Shown here: one piece after another, positions 25,090 to 35,305 of the stretch | Numbering within the stretch: position 1 is the stretch's first letter | How the letters are laid out: each line of letters opens with the position of its first letter | NCBI GenBank assembly: GCA_032718475.1 | Contig: JAUCBJ010000699.1 | Location: 1 to 64,000, forward strand | DNA length: 64,000 nucleotides | DNA from: Nemertoderma westbladi | Lineage: Eukaryota > Xenacoelomorpha > Nemertodermatida > Nemertodermatidae | Direction of reading: 5' to 3' | The notes under the pieces: model-generated | Seen by the model: only the letters and a program-made list of their open reading frames with translations | Databases searched by the model: none | Told to the model about the DNA's origin: nothing | Program-made: the position numbers and the translations under genes

Positions 25090-25154
25090 ATAACAGTCAT
25101 TGACTTTATTGCAGTAAACAATAAAGTTGAAAGTACCGGCCGACCGGTAAACCT

Positions 25155-25282
25155 GAACCGGTACTTCTGTAGGTCAGTAGGCCCAACTGCCAGAACCAGT
25201 ACTGCTGTAGGTCCGTAGGTCCAACTGCCAGAACCGGAACTTCTGTAGGCCAGTAGGCCCAACTGTCCGAACCGGTACTTCC
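25155..25282. repeat. 38-bp tandem repeat in the BEL leader (~3.3 units)
   Basis: Units start GAACCGGTACTTCTGTAGG at 25155, 25193, 25231 and 25269. They are GC-richer than the surroundings. The position just inside the 5' LTR is unusual for a minisatellite. Confidence 0.85.
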
Positions 25283-25429
25283 AGTATAAGTACATTAGTA
25301 TTATTCGATTTTGATTATTGTATACCGGTAGGTCTTAGTATTTAATCAGGGACTGCAGCCCTGGTTTTTATTGAGATTTTACCTATTTCTGTCGGTTTTA
25401 TTTCCTAGTAAGTTAATATTGAGCTGAAG

Positions 25430-26010
25430 ACGTGTAAGTCTGCTCAGATTGTTCAGATAATTGTAGGCTGAGCTGCTGTCTGACTGTTGTTGGGTTTGGA
25501 GAGATTACGGCGTGTGTAGAGTTTGTCTGATAAAGTGCCGTTAGTAAGTTGGGGCAGCCATATGCTGTAAGGTCAATCCCCTCTTAAAGAATAAGTCGTA
25601 CTACCGTGTTAGAACGCATACTAACTAACTATTTCAGAATCTGCATATACTGTAGTTTATTTAGGCTTGATCGTAGTCTGCCAGCGTTTTAGCCTGTGTT
25701 TGTTTGTGTGGTCTGTTCAGGTACCGTAATAGTTATTACTCAGATATTTTGTAGGCTGGATTGTTGTCTAGCTATTATTAGGTCTGAAGAGATTGCTGTG
25801 TGTGTGGAGTTTGTCTGATAAAGTGCCGTTAGTAAGTTGGGGCAGCCATATGCTGTAAGGTCAATCCCCTCTTAAAGAATAAGTCGTACTACCGTGTTAG
25901 AACGCATACTAACTAACCATTTCAGAATCTACACGTACGGTAGTTTATTTAGGCTTGGTGGTAGTCTGCCAGCGTTTTGGTTTGTATTTGTTTGAGTATT
26001 CTGACGGGTA
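25430..26010. repeat. 288-bp tandem duplication in the BEL leader
   Basis: Two units share long identical stretches, for example GAGTTTGTCTGATAAAGTGC at 25519 and 25807. Copy 2 has only one equivalent unit (about 60860-61060), so the duplication is specific to copy 1 or its lineage. Confidence 0.8.
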
Positions 26011-27311
26011 GCGTAATATTTATTATTCAGAGTTTATGCGATTATTCGCAACATTCATGTCCCCAAGTTTATTCCTACAGTAATTGTGCTTGTTATACAT
26101 ACCGTTATAGTTAAATTAACCCCGGTACTACACGGGCTGCTTGGCGTAGGACAAGACTGGTGACTTTGTGCTCTGGTCACTCCAGCAGATGCCGTGGTTC
26201 TTTTAACTGTTCAAGTATATTTAACTACTGATTATTTGTTGTACCAGTACTTGTACCTAATTTAGGGTTTAGTGTACAGTGCTTTCCTAGAGTAATTAGT
26301 GTGTAGGCAGTATATTTGTGTTGTAAAGTGGTTGATAGGCACATTCGTTAGCTCTATTAACTTCCAGGTAGGAACACTCCGTGATACATAACGTAGTACC
26401 TATAGAGATACGGCTATAGGTCGTCAGGCGGTGGTATTTTCTTATCTGGACAGTGCAATATATTTACTACTACTTATTATTTAAATACCGTAGTATTCTG
26501 TCAGTTGTAATAACCAGAAATCTAACCCTTTGTTAGGCTGGTTTGTAGACTTCTTGTAAAATTACCCTAAAAATCTCGTACGTAATATTTTTGTTGTGTT
26601 TAATAAGAGATTTAATCTCACCCATATCGTAAGTAATTTGTAGTATTAAGTAACTTAGGTAAATTAGAATTATCAGTTTTAGTGTCCCATAAATAGCACT
26701 TCACTGAGAGCGCACAGCTTCTGTGTAGTGACCCCCAGAAATAATAACATTTATTTCAAATATTGACAAAACCCATTTTTAAACGGGTATATAAATATTA
26801 TAAATCAACTCAAACGATTTATAAATAGTAGGCCTGCCATACAACAACTAGGTCTCAATATCAGTTGGACTACTGCTTAAATAACGGTAATAAAGTAAGT
26901 TAAAGTAACCAAGTAACCCTAAAATATTCAGAAATTCAATTGTTCTAAAATAATTGACATACCGGTATTTACCATAGGCTTATTATATTTATTTCTATAA
27001 ATTTGAGCTGAAATCATACCGGTACTCTGTACTTGATTCTAGTCAATAATTATACTTATATATACTATCAGTGTAAGCTGTATACCGGTATTCACGATAG
27101 GCCTATTATATATTTATATATATTTGTGCTAAAATTATATACCGGTACTCTGTGACAAACCTAGTTTACAATACTTATATATACTATAAGTGTATACCGG
27201 TATTCTAATATACTGCAATAAATTACCGGTACTAGGCCAACGGTCATACTGAATTACTAGACTTGCTTTAACTGAAACTATAGCAGTAGACATTCAACTG
27301 TATAGCTAAAC

Positions 27312-28235
27312 ATGTCTGACACTCAGCAAAACCTGTCAGACAGTCTAATCGATACAACCATCTGTGACACAGATAGGAGTGTAGAGCGATTAAGAAAGGA
27401 GTTCAGTTCACCTCCTACTGCAAGAAAGGTCATCCCTCCAGTAGTATCAGACCCTAGGCTAATCCACCATAGGTCCATCATAGGTACTCGGGCCCAGGTC
27501 AAACGGAACCAAGAGGCAGCTGTCCTATCGCAGCAACATCTTGGTCAAGAACCTAGTTCCCAGCGACCCGATAGTTCCAGTAGTTCGGATACCGTAGAGC
27601 TGACCCCCGAACGCGGAGTGCAGATGGCGGCTACCGCCTACTCGGACCCCCTTCTCACCCTTCCTGCCGCAGTGCTAACTACTATATTCATTGCGGTGGA
27701 GGAACATCAAGCCGACTGGGCGAGAAATAAGCGAGCGACCCAAGATAATTATGCGGGATATGCCAGGGAAGAATTGATGTCTATTGTCGAGTCACAATGG
27801 AACTTTCCCGGACCCGGACTCCCGCTAGATCTGTCCGAGGCTACTTGGGAAGATATACACAGGATGGGAGTGGCTAAAGATACAATGGATCCAGCTGTTT
27901 GGAAGAGGTCGGCAGCAGGATATGTGCAGGGATTCTTCGGCTCCTTAGAGCGAATAGAAGAACGACTGTTTCGACAACCCCACGGACCTCAAGAGCAGGA
28001 AGAACTGCTATATCAAGTACGCGAAAGAACCCTACGCATTCGACTAATCCTATCAGCTTTTGAGGAAACTTCCAAAAGAAGACAGGACACGTCGCTGCAG
28101 GTTGCTGTCAAAACTTGGTTCCAGCGGGTAGGCCTCCAAGTACAAGAAACGGACCAGTGGAAATCCCAGCTGTCTGAGAGACCAACCTATGAAGAACCAA
28201 CCGATGCACCCTTTCTCAAGCGGAAAGCGAAGTGA
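27312..28235 (+). CDS. BEL gag, N-terminal part
   Basis: A 307-codon frame from an ATG in the context AAACATGTCT, starting MSDTQQNLSDSLIDT. Copy 2 starts the same way at 59340. It corresponds to the N-terminal matrix-like part of BEL Gag; no catalytic motif is expected. It overlaps the next frame by 4 nt. In copy 2 the equivalent junction reads straight through into the next segment (..SEATAEKP..), and copy 1 appears to lack one base in a pyrimidine run near 28207-28215. The separate stop at 28233 is therefore most likely a one-base deletion, although a frameshift signal cannot be excluded. Confidence 0.8.
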   Translation: MSDTQQNLSDSLIDTTICDTDRSVERLRKEFSSPPTARKVIPPVVSDPRLIHHRSIIGTRAQVKRNQEAAVLSQQHLGQEPSSQRPDSSSSSDTVELTPERGVQMAATAYSDPLLTLPAAVLTTIFIAVEEHQADWARNKRATQDNYAGYAREELMSIVESQWNFPGPGLPLDLSEATWEDIHRMGVAKDTMDPAVWKRSAAGYVQGFFGSLERIEERLFRQPHGPQEQEELLYQVRERTLRIRLILSAFEETSKRRQDTSLQVAVKTWFQRVGLQVQETDQWKSQLSERPTYEEPTDAPFLKRKAK

Positions 28236-31200
28236 CAGCAGAGAAACCGCGAACTAGAGACGCCATCGACATTTATTTGTCCGATTATCAGCGATTCCTA
28301 GGAGACGAAGAGTTGAGGAGACGGCTGTCTGGAGTTTCCCCTAATAGTGAAGGAACTAAGCTTGTGTTGGACTCAATCGATGCGGAAATGCTAGCTGCAA
28401 ACCAAGCTGAATTTGATGAAAAACTCCGCCTCGCTAGAGTCCGAGAAGAACAAGTAAAGAAAAAACGGATAGAGGAAAGAAAAGCAGCAGCAGTAACGGC
28501 GGCAGAAGTAGAAGCAGAAAGAAAAGCAGCAGTGGCAGAAGCAGAACGGAGAGCATCTGAGGAGACTATCCAACTGGAGTTGGAAAATCTGCAAGAGACG
28601 CAAGACAACATAAATAAACAGTTAACTGCTAGTCAAATGCAGATGATGAGAAAATCTACTCCCAAGCGCCAGGGATACACATCCTCAGAGGAAGGCGAGA
28701 CCACCGATCCTGAAGGCGGAGGAAATAGATCTCATCTAAGCAGGCGTAGAAAAACATCTCATCATCACAAATTGCCTGATTTGCCCCCAGCTGTTAGAAG
28801 ACAGCTAGCTAGCACAGACTTGAGTAGTATAGAACCTACAGCCCAAATTATTAAGGTCAAAAGACTCCCTACTATAGTTGATGAGCCTGAAATAATTAGG
28901 CCTGTCGTTCCCAAAGTCACTTCTGTGTTAGAGACCCCTGTACTTCCAGAGCTTAACTCTAAATTCCCTTTACATAGTACTACACTGCCTGTACCTGGTA
29001 GAACAGTCCATGAGAATATCCCTGTCCTGGAAGCTGAGAGAGAAATCAAAGATTTGTCTCCCGTCGTCCCGCGTCAGCCCGCTACAATGTTGGCGACTCC
29101 CGCTTCGGCGGTCGAGTGGGTAGAGGAGGGACGGCGGGGGATGAATCTCCTGCTCGGACAGATGCAGGAGACTGTCTACCAGCTTAAGGGCACAGTAAGG
29201 GAAGGTAGAGCAGAGTTGCAAGAAGTGCAGCAAAGTATCGCACTGGAACGCGACAAATTAGTCAATATACAAAAGGGCATACCAATAACCCCTGTAACAT
29301 TGTGTCAACCTGTTAGGTCTGAAGTATTACATGCGCAAGGTGTGGAGCCTACACGCATCTATACTGCTAGTGAAGTAGAAACTCCTATAGCAAACCCTAT
29401 TAAGGGTGATTATAAACCTGTTGTTAATGATATTCCCTATAGACCTGATAATAATCCAGGAAATGTATATACCGATAGTTCGATATTAAATAACACGATG
29501 GCCCAAGAAAGCTTTACGCGTCAGATGGCTAGAACAGAAGCCCGCCAAGCGGTCAAAGTGGGAGAGATCGTCAAATTCAATGGAGATGAGATGAAATGGT
29601 TACCTTTCAACGAATATTATAAAGATAGCATACAGAACTCTGTACTATCTAATGGAGAGAAACTTAGATTCCTCATCAAGTGCTTGGAAGGACCTCCCAA
29701 GTTAATGGCGTTAAAGTTTATTGGACATCCAGATGGATTAAGACAAGTTTGGGATACATTAAACATCAGGTATGGTAACAAGGATAACATAGCTAAGTAT
29801 TTGTATGCAAAATTAGTAGCCCCCCGACACTTCCTTAGTAGCGGGATTATAGAGTTTTCCGATGAGATACAAGAGATCTGTAGACAACTGGACTGGTTAG
29901 GTAAGTCGCATGAATATCAGAGTTCCATGGTTATTGGAGCCGTAGTCTCTACTTTACCAAAGGGTGGAGTATGTACACGCTGGGACAAGAAAGTGTTGTA
30001 CATGAATGAACAACAACGACGAAGTCCTACTATGGCTGATCTCATGTCCTTCTTAGATGGTGAAGTAAAACTACAACTCATCAAGCAGTCCAGAGAGAAA
30101 ACATCGGAAAATAAGGTAAGTGAGAAACCCGCTTCTAGGAGAAGAGTAACACCGGTGTGTTACACTGACGACGGCGAAAGCCAAGCTTCTCAAGAAGAAG
30201 ACAGCGGGAAAGACACTGAGAGATCTTACTACGTTGAAAAAACCTCAAAAGATGTAAGTAAATACAAGGCTCGAAACAACGATAGGAGAGAACAGGTTGC
30301 CAAGACCCCTCCTCAGTCTCCTAACAGAATGCACCGAAGAAAACCCGAAGAAAAAACGAGAGTGCATCAAGTTACCCAAGGTAAAGTGAGTAACATAAAA
30401 CCTAACTGTGCGCTGTGCGACGGGACCCACCGTTTGAGTGCGTGCGCTGAATTTCTAAAGAAATCCCTTGTAGACAGACGTGCAGTCGTGTGGGACAAGC
30501 GGTTATGCTATAATTGCCTCAGACCAGGACACCAACGGCGAACCTGTTACTCCGACATAAAGTGTGCAAAGTGTGGCGCGAAACATCACATCTTGTTACA
30601 CAGTGAGTTCGAACGAGACAAACAGAGTCAGGTAAGTGAGCCCGAACTACATGTCCAATTCAGTGATGTAAATGACACTGATCAGGAGTCTGAGATGGAA
30701 GGATTCTATACTGACGAATTCTCCGACGCCAACGAATCCTGTTATCTAATCAATACCGCAGTGTATCGAGCACTTACTTATGAAAAGGACACCAACAATG
30801 AGTTTCCCCCAACTACTTTTGCCAAACAACCATCTTGGAAAGCTCCAACTTCCAACGTAGGAATCAGAGAATTTCCTGTGGTGCAGGTAAGAGTTCACGG
30901 TCTTAATAAAAGTTACATAGTGAATGCCCTCCTTGACTCCGGCAGCACAGGAACATTCATCGATCAAGAATTAGCCGAAGATATCTTTGCTGGACAACCC
31001 AAATTCCGGACTAAATTGAATATGTCAGGAATTATGCAGGTTTGGAAATCTACCTTAACGGCAGATTACTATGTAGGTGTGTTGTCCACCCCCCAGGATA
31101 AGTTAGGAACACAAGGTATAAGGTCGGTAAAAATGGTGGCTATAAAGAACTTCGCTACTACTCAAGCAGACCTTTATAATTGGGACGAAGATGAGAGCAT

Positions 31201-34200
31201 TCAACATCTTAAGATACCTCGATTCCAGACAGATTATCCTGGAGTGCAAATCCTCATCGGCCAAAACGCGCACGAGGCGCTCGAAACATTAGAGAAACGG
31301 CCTGCTCAACCGCAGCCACTGCAAACCTATGCGGTAAGAACTAGAGTAGGTTGGTACTTTACTGGCCCTTCCCGCAGGACTCTCGAAGAGAGAATGCCAC
31401 AAGAACACACATACCAAGTACACGATTGGGAAGTGGAGAGCAGTGAGGTGGACGAACTAACTGAGGGAACACCATACTCCTCAGATAATGACGACATCTA
31501 CCAACTCTTCGATGAAGAGAACACAATCGACCTACTTACAGAAAACCAAAATTGGAAAAGTCAGGTGAACCTATGTCAACTGATTCACCCATCGGAACCC
31601 ATCGCTTACAATGACGAACTAAACGATGAGATAGAGCGATGCAACGCTAGAACTCGGGACGAACTAGCCGTACGATTCTTTACTCAGGAACTGGTAGAGC
31701 CCAATTCATATGATAAGGCTCTATCGATAGAAGAAGAAAGAGCCAAGCAAATCCAGGAAACAACCACACGTTTTTTAAAAGACCAAGGTAGGTATGAAAT
31801 CGGCCTACCATTTCGAAAACGAGAACCTAGATTTATAAATAACAGACCCTTGGCGGAGAAAAGAATCGCTCAATTACATCGACGACTTACAGCTAATGCT
31901 TCAGCGAAAGAAATGTACCAAACTCAGCTGAAGAAATTTATAACAAAGGGATACGCGGAGAGAGTACCGGAAGGAACACCAGTGACTGAGAGAACGTATT
32001 ATTTAACACATCATTACGTTCCCAAACCCGGTAAACCCCATGAAGTCCGAGTCGTATTCGATGGCTCTGCGCTATATATGGGCCAATCCCTCAATTCCGA
32101 GTTGTTACCAGGACCCAACTTACTCCAATCTTTGTTGGGAATACTATTAAGATTAAGACAATATTCCATCGCGTTCGCCTCTGATATAGAAGGAATGTTC
32201 TTACAAGTCAAGGCGCTGGATAGAGATAGAGATAGCCTGAGATTTCTGTGGTGGCCTGAAGGAGACCTCAACCAGAAACCGGTGGAGTACTGGATGACCA
32301 TCCAGGCTTTTGGGATCATATCAAGCCCTTCCAACGCCTGCTCCGTGGTGCGAACCACTGCGAATTACAACCGAGACTCCTTCTCCAAAGAAGTGATAGA
32401 CAACATAAAACGCAATATATACATGGACGACAATTTAAGGTCCCTTCCATCAGTAGAAGAAGCCATAGCTGTCGCGAAAGGAACGGTAGAGTGTTTGAAA
32501 AGAGGTGGATTTCGACTGACGAAATTCACTAGCAACTCCCGTGAGTTTCTGGAAGCCATACCGGTGGAAGATCGCGGAGCGAAAGACCTAGACTTAATAA
32601 AGGACGATCTTCCTGAAACCAAGACGCTAGGCTTGAAGTGGGACACTGAAAGAGACATACTGTTTTTTCAGTTAAAACAGCGAGATAATCCAGTTCGGAC
32701 CAAACGGATTTGTTTAAGTATCCTGAGCACTTATTTCGACCCATTGGGATTTATTAGCCCAGTTATATTGATTGCTCGGAGTTTAGTACAACAAATGTGG
32801 CTTGAAAACCACTCATGGGACGATCCGCTTAGAGGGGAATTGTTAAAGAAATGGATGAAATGGGAAGATTCTCTACCTGCCATCGAGAACTTTATAATTT
32901 CCCGTGCATATTTTGGCCATGTTCTTCCTACGTATTCCTATCAACTCCATGTGTTTGGAGACACCAGCGACATGGGAATAGGTATAGTAGCATATCTGCG
33001 AGTCGAAACTCCGGATGGAATCAAAGTCGCCTTGGTTACCTCTAAGGCATTGATTAACAACAAGCTAAAGGTTCCTCGAGCGGAGTTAAAGGCGGCTTTA
33101 TACGCTACAGCCATCGGCCGGAACGTAACGGAACAAATCGACTATACACTGGAGAAAACGGTTTATTGGACCGACGCTTTACTCGTGTTGGAGTATCTCA
33201 CCAATGAAGTCTGTCAGTTCAGCGTTTTTGTTACTAACAGGGTAGCTATTATTCTTAGTCGCACAAAGATAGATCAATGGAGACATTGCCCTGGTACGAT
33301 TAATCCCGCCGATATCGCCTCCAGGGGAGCAACTCCACAGGAACTGATAGATACTCCAGATTGGTTGGGTGGACCCGACTTCCTGAGCAAGGAAGAGGAT
33401 GAATGGCCCCCTCACCTTACTACGGCGGAAATTAGACAAGCCAAGGGAGCGGAGACAGTTAAACCTAAAACCCGGGCGAGTAAATCGAAGTTATTTAAAC
33501 CGACTATCGATCTATCTGTATTACATGCTTCCGGAAACGATGCTTCGGATCCACAATCCCTCGCCACAAATAAATCTGTTGTGGAAATTAGAGATAGAGA
33601 TTGGAAATCTGGAATACCAGACGTCTCGCAAGGAATCTCACCCCTGCTGCAGAGAGCAATGCATCACTACAGTTCCTGGAATCGGCTCTGTAAAGCCGTC
33701 ACATATTTAAGGAGATGTTTTCATCATCACTACTCCAGGATGAAGACCATTAGTGATACCGCTCCATTGACATCTGCGCAAGTTCATGTTATTAAAGATC
33801 TACCAAAGTATAAGATATCCGACCGGTTTCTAAAGGAGAAACTCAGCTACCAGGAGCATGAAGAAACAAATAAGCAGATACTGAGACTCCTGCAATGCTA
33901 TGAGGATTCCGATAAGTATTTCCTGTTGTTGAGAAATCCGCAGATGCGTTTAAGGGATCGATTCTCGACCACAATGATAGATGGGTTAATACGTGTTGGA
34001 GGAAGACTCACCAACGCACCCTTATCCTTTGACACCAAATTCCCCATACTTATTAGAAATCTTGAAGTACAAATCAAGATGATTGTAGATGTTCACAGTA
34101 AACTTTATCATGCTGGTAGAGAACGAATTCTTAGCGAAATTCGAACTCGCTATTATTTTGATAAACCCCGTAGAGCTCTGAACCAAGTTCTTAGGAACTG

Positions 34201-35305
34201 CATACCCTGTAGGAAAGCATTCAGTAGGCCTTTAACACAGCGAGAGGCAGAATTACCTAGGGAACGAGTAAGCTTCTATGAACCACCTTTTACTAATACT
34301 GGTGTAGATTTATTTGGCCCTATTGAGGTATATCGTGCGAGGACTATAGTCAAGAGATGGTGTGTCATCTTCGTGTGCATGACTTGTAGAGCCATCCATC
34401 TCGATATGGTGAACGATCTATCTACCAACAGCTTCGTCTTAAGTTTACGACGACAGATCGCTCGCTTCGGGATGAGTAATACCATGAGATCGGATAAGGG
34501 AACGAACTTCATAGGTGCCAACAACGAAATACAGGCTTACGTGAAGGACTGGAACCAAAGACAGGTGGACGACCAGCTAAGGATAACAGCGTCTAGCTGG
34601 ACCTTCAACGCCGCCGACGCCCCTTGGTGGGGAGGAAGTTGGGAGAGATTAATTCGAAGTGTCAAAATCGCATTTCACTTTATAGTGCCATGCCGCGCGT
34701 ATCTCACCGACGAACTTTTGCGGACGTTAATGGAGGAAATAGCTGCCTATCTCAACGAGAGACCGCTTATGCCAGTCTCATCGAGTCCCGATTCCCTGGA
34801 AGCGCTAACACCCGCGCACTTCCTACTGAAGAAACCTGTAGCCATGCTCCCACGATCGGAGATTGCCGACGGAGACGAATATTGCCGTCGAACTTGGCAA
34901 CTTATGCAGTTGCTATCCCGTCGTTTCGCTGACCATTTCGAGAAACATTATCTGCCCACGCTACAACTTCGAACTAAGTGGTTTGCGCAGCAAGAAAACG
35001 TCAGCGCCGGAGATATGGTGCTTATTGTAGATCCAGACCTCCCACGTAAACGGTGGCAGACAGGTCGTATCATCGAGACCCACATCTCGGATGATGGTTT
35101 AGTACGCTCGGTAGAACTCGTCGTCATGCGGCGTAACTTCAAGAAGCCAGGCCTAATCTTTGAGACGCAACAACTCAATCGCCCAGTTGGTCGTTTATGT
35201 TTACTGGAAAGAGACAGAGAACTCTCTGGAAACTATGGAAGGCAAGACACTCTTCCCACGACCACCTCCCTAATTCCTCAAACATCTAGGGACTCCCCAA
35301 CATGA
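28232..35305 (+). CDS. BEL/Pao Gag-Pol polyprotein
   Basis: 2357 codons, open throughout; the nominal GTG at 28232 is not a credible start, since the frame continues Gag. In order: coiled-coil, glutamate/alanine-rich Gag (residues ~30-130); capsid-like DUF1759-type region (~440-600); three nucleocapsid knuckles (from C726, C759 and ~778); aspartic protease with DSG at 902-904; reverse transcriptase with YMDD at 1397-1400; RNase H (FGDTSD ~1575, PRAEL ~1613, NPADIASRG ~1692); integrase with an HHCC finger (~1955-1993) and D2026, D2088, E2138; and a C-terminal DUF5641-like domain with GDMVLI. All active-site residues I looked for are present. This is an apparently functional BEL/Pao Pol. It makes element DNA and inserts it in the genome. 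Confidence 0.95.
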   Translation: MTAEKPRTRDAIDIYLSDYQRFLGDEELRRRLSGVSPNSEGTKLVLDSIDAEMLAANQAEFDEKLRLARVREEQVKKKRIEERKAAAVTAAEVEAERKAAVAEAERRASEETIQLELENLQETQDNINKQLTASQMQMMRKSTPKRQGYTSSEEGETTDPEGGGNRSHLSRRRKTSHHHKLPDLPPAVRRQLASTDLSSIEPTAQIIKVKRLPTIVDEPEIIRPVVPKVTSVLETPVLPELNSKFPLHSTTLPVPGRTVHENIPVLEAEREIKDLSPVVPRQPATMLATPASAVEWVEEGRRGMNLLLGQMQETVYQLKGTVREGRAELQEVQQSIALERDKLVNIQKGIPITPVTLCQPVRSEVLHAQGVEPTRIYTASEVETPIANPIKGDYKPVVNDIPYRPDNNPGNVYTDSSILNNTMAQESFTRQMARTEARQAVKVGEIVKFNGDEMKWLPFNEYYKDSIQNSVLSNGEKLRFLIKCLEGPPKLMALKFIGHPDGLRQVWDTLNIRYGNKDNIAKYLYAKLVAPRHFLSSGIIEFSDEIQEICRQLDWLGKSHEYQSSMVIGAVVSTLPKGGVCTRWDKKVLYMNEQQRRSPTMADLMSFLDGEVKLQLIKQSREKTSENKVSEKPASRRRVTPVCYTDDGESQASQEEDSGKDTERSYYVEKTSKDVSKYKARNNDRREQVAKTPPQSPNRMHRRKPEEKTRVHQVTQGKVSNIKPNCALCDGTHRLSACAEFLKKSLVDRRAVVWDKRLCYNCLRPGHQRRTCYSDIKCAKCGAKHHILLHSEFERDKQSQVSEPELHVQFSDVNDTDQESEMEGFYTDEFSDANESCYLINTAVYRALTYEKDTNNEFPPTTFAKQPSWKAPTSNVGIREFPVVQVRVHGLNKSYIVNALLDSGSTGTFIDQELAEDIFAGQPKFRTKLNMSGIMQVWKSTLTADYYVGVLSTPQDKLGTQGIRSVKMVAIKNFATTQADLYNWDEDESIQHLKIPRFQTDYPGVQILIGQNAHEALETLEKRPAQPQPLQTYAVRTRVGWYFTGPSRRTLEERMPQEHTYQVHDWEVESSEVDELTEGTPYSSDNDDIYQLFDEENTIDLLTENQNWKSQVNLCQLIHPSEPIAYNDELNDEIERCNARTRDELAVRFFTQELVEPNSYDKALSIEEERAKQIQETTTRFLKDQGRYEIGLPFRKREPRFINNRPLAEKRIAQLHRRLTANASAKEMYQTQLKKFITKGYAERVPEGTPVTERTYYLTHHYVPKPGKPHEVRVVFDGSALYMGQSLNSELLPGPNLLQSLLGILLRLRQYSIAFASDIEGMFLQVKALDRDRDSLRFLWWPEGDLNQKPVEYWMTIQAFGIISSPSNACSVVRTTANYNRDSFSKEVIDNIKRNIYMDDNLRSLPSVEEAIAVAKGTVECLKRGGFRLTKFTSNSREFLEAIPVEDRGAKDLDLIKDDLPETKTLGLKWDTERDILFFQLKQRDNPVRTKRICLSILSTYFDPLGFISPVILIARSLVQQMWLENHSWDDPLRGELLKKWMKWEDSLPAIENFIISRAYFGHVLPTYSYQLHVFGDTSDMGIGIVAYLRVETPDGIKVALVTSKALINNKLKVPRAELKAALYATAIGRNVTEQIDYTLEKTVYWTDALLVLEYLTNEVCQFSVFVTNRVAIILSRTKIDQWRHCPGTINPADIASRGATPQELIDTPDWLGGPDFLSKEEDEWPPHLTTAEIRQAKGAETVKPKTRASKSKLFKPTIDLSVLHASGNDASDPQSLATNKSVVEIRDRDWKSGIPDVSQGISPLLQRAMHHYSSWNRLCKAVTYLRRCFHHHYSRMKTISDTAPLTSAQVHVIKDLPKYKISDRFLKEKLSYQEHEETNKQILRLLQCYEDSDKYFLLLRNPQMRLRDRFSTTMIDGLIRVGGRLTNAPLSFDTKFPILIRNLEVQIKMIVDVHSKLYHAGRERILSEIRTRYYFDKPRRALNQVLRNCIPCRKAFSRPLTQREAELPRERVSFYEPPFTNTGVDLFGPIEVYRARTIVKRWCVIFVCMTCRAIHLDMVNDLSTNSFVLSLRRQIARFGMSNTMRSDKGTNFIGANNEIQAYVKDWNQRQVDDQLRITASSWTFNAADAPWWGGSWERLIRSVKIAFHFIVPCRAYLTDELLRTLMEEIAAYLNERPLMPVSSSPDSLEALTPAHFLLKKPVAMLPRSEIADGDEYCRRTWQLMQLLSRRFADHFEKHYLPTLQLRTKWFAQQENVSAGDMVLIVDPDLPRKRWQTGRIIETHISDDGLVRSVELVVMRRNFKKPGLIFETQQLNRPVGRLCLLERDRELSGNYGRQDTLPTTTSLIPQTSRDSPT

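Larger units (their letters stand above)
25090..27311 (+). other. Leader of BEL copy 1, non-coding
   Basis: 2.2 kb of leader precede gag, with several internal repeats: 38-bp units (25155-25282), a 288-bp duplication (about 25430-26010) and, near 26960-27220, two to three units of about 120 bp rich in ACCGGTA. No open frame is conserved with copy 2 (59341-61408). Packaging and translation signals would be expected here, but none can be named. Confidence 0.7.

Noticed and set aside
28232-28234. GTG as a true start of the BEL pol frame
   Set aside because: GTG starts are not usual in animals, and copy 2 shows the frame is continuous with gag.
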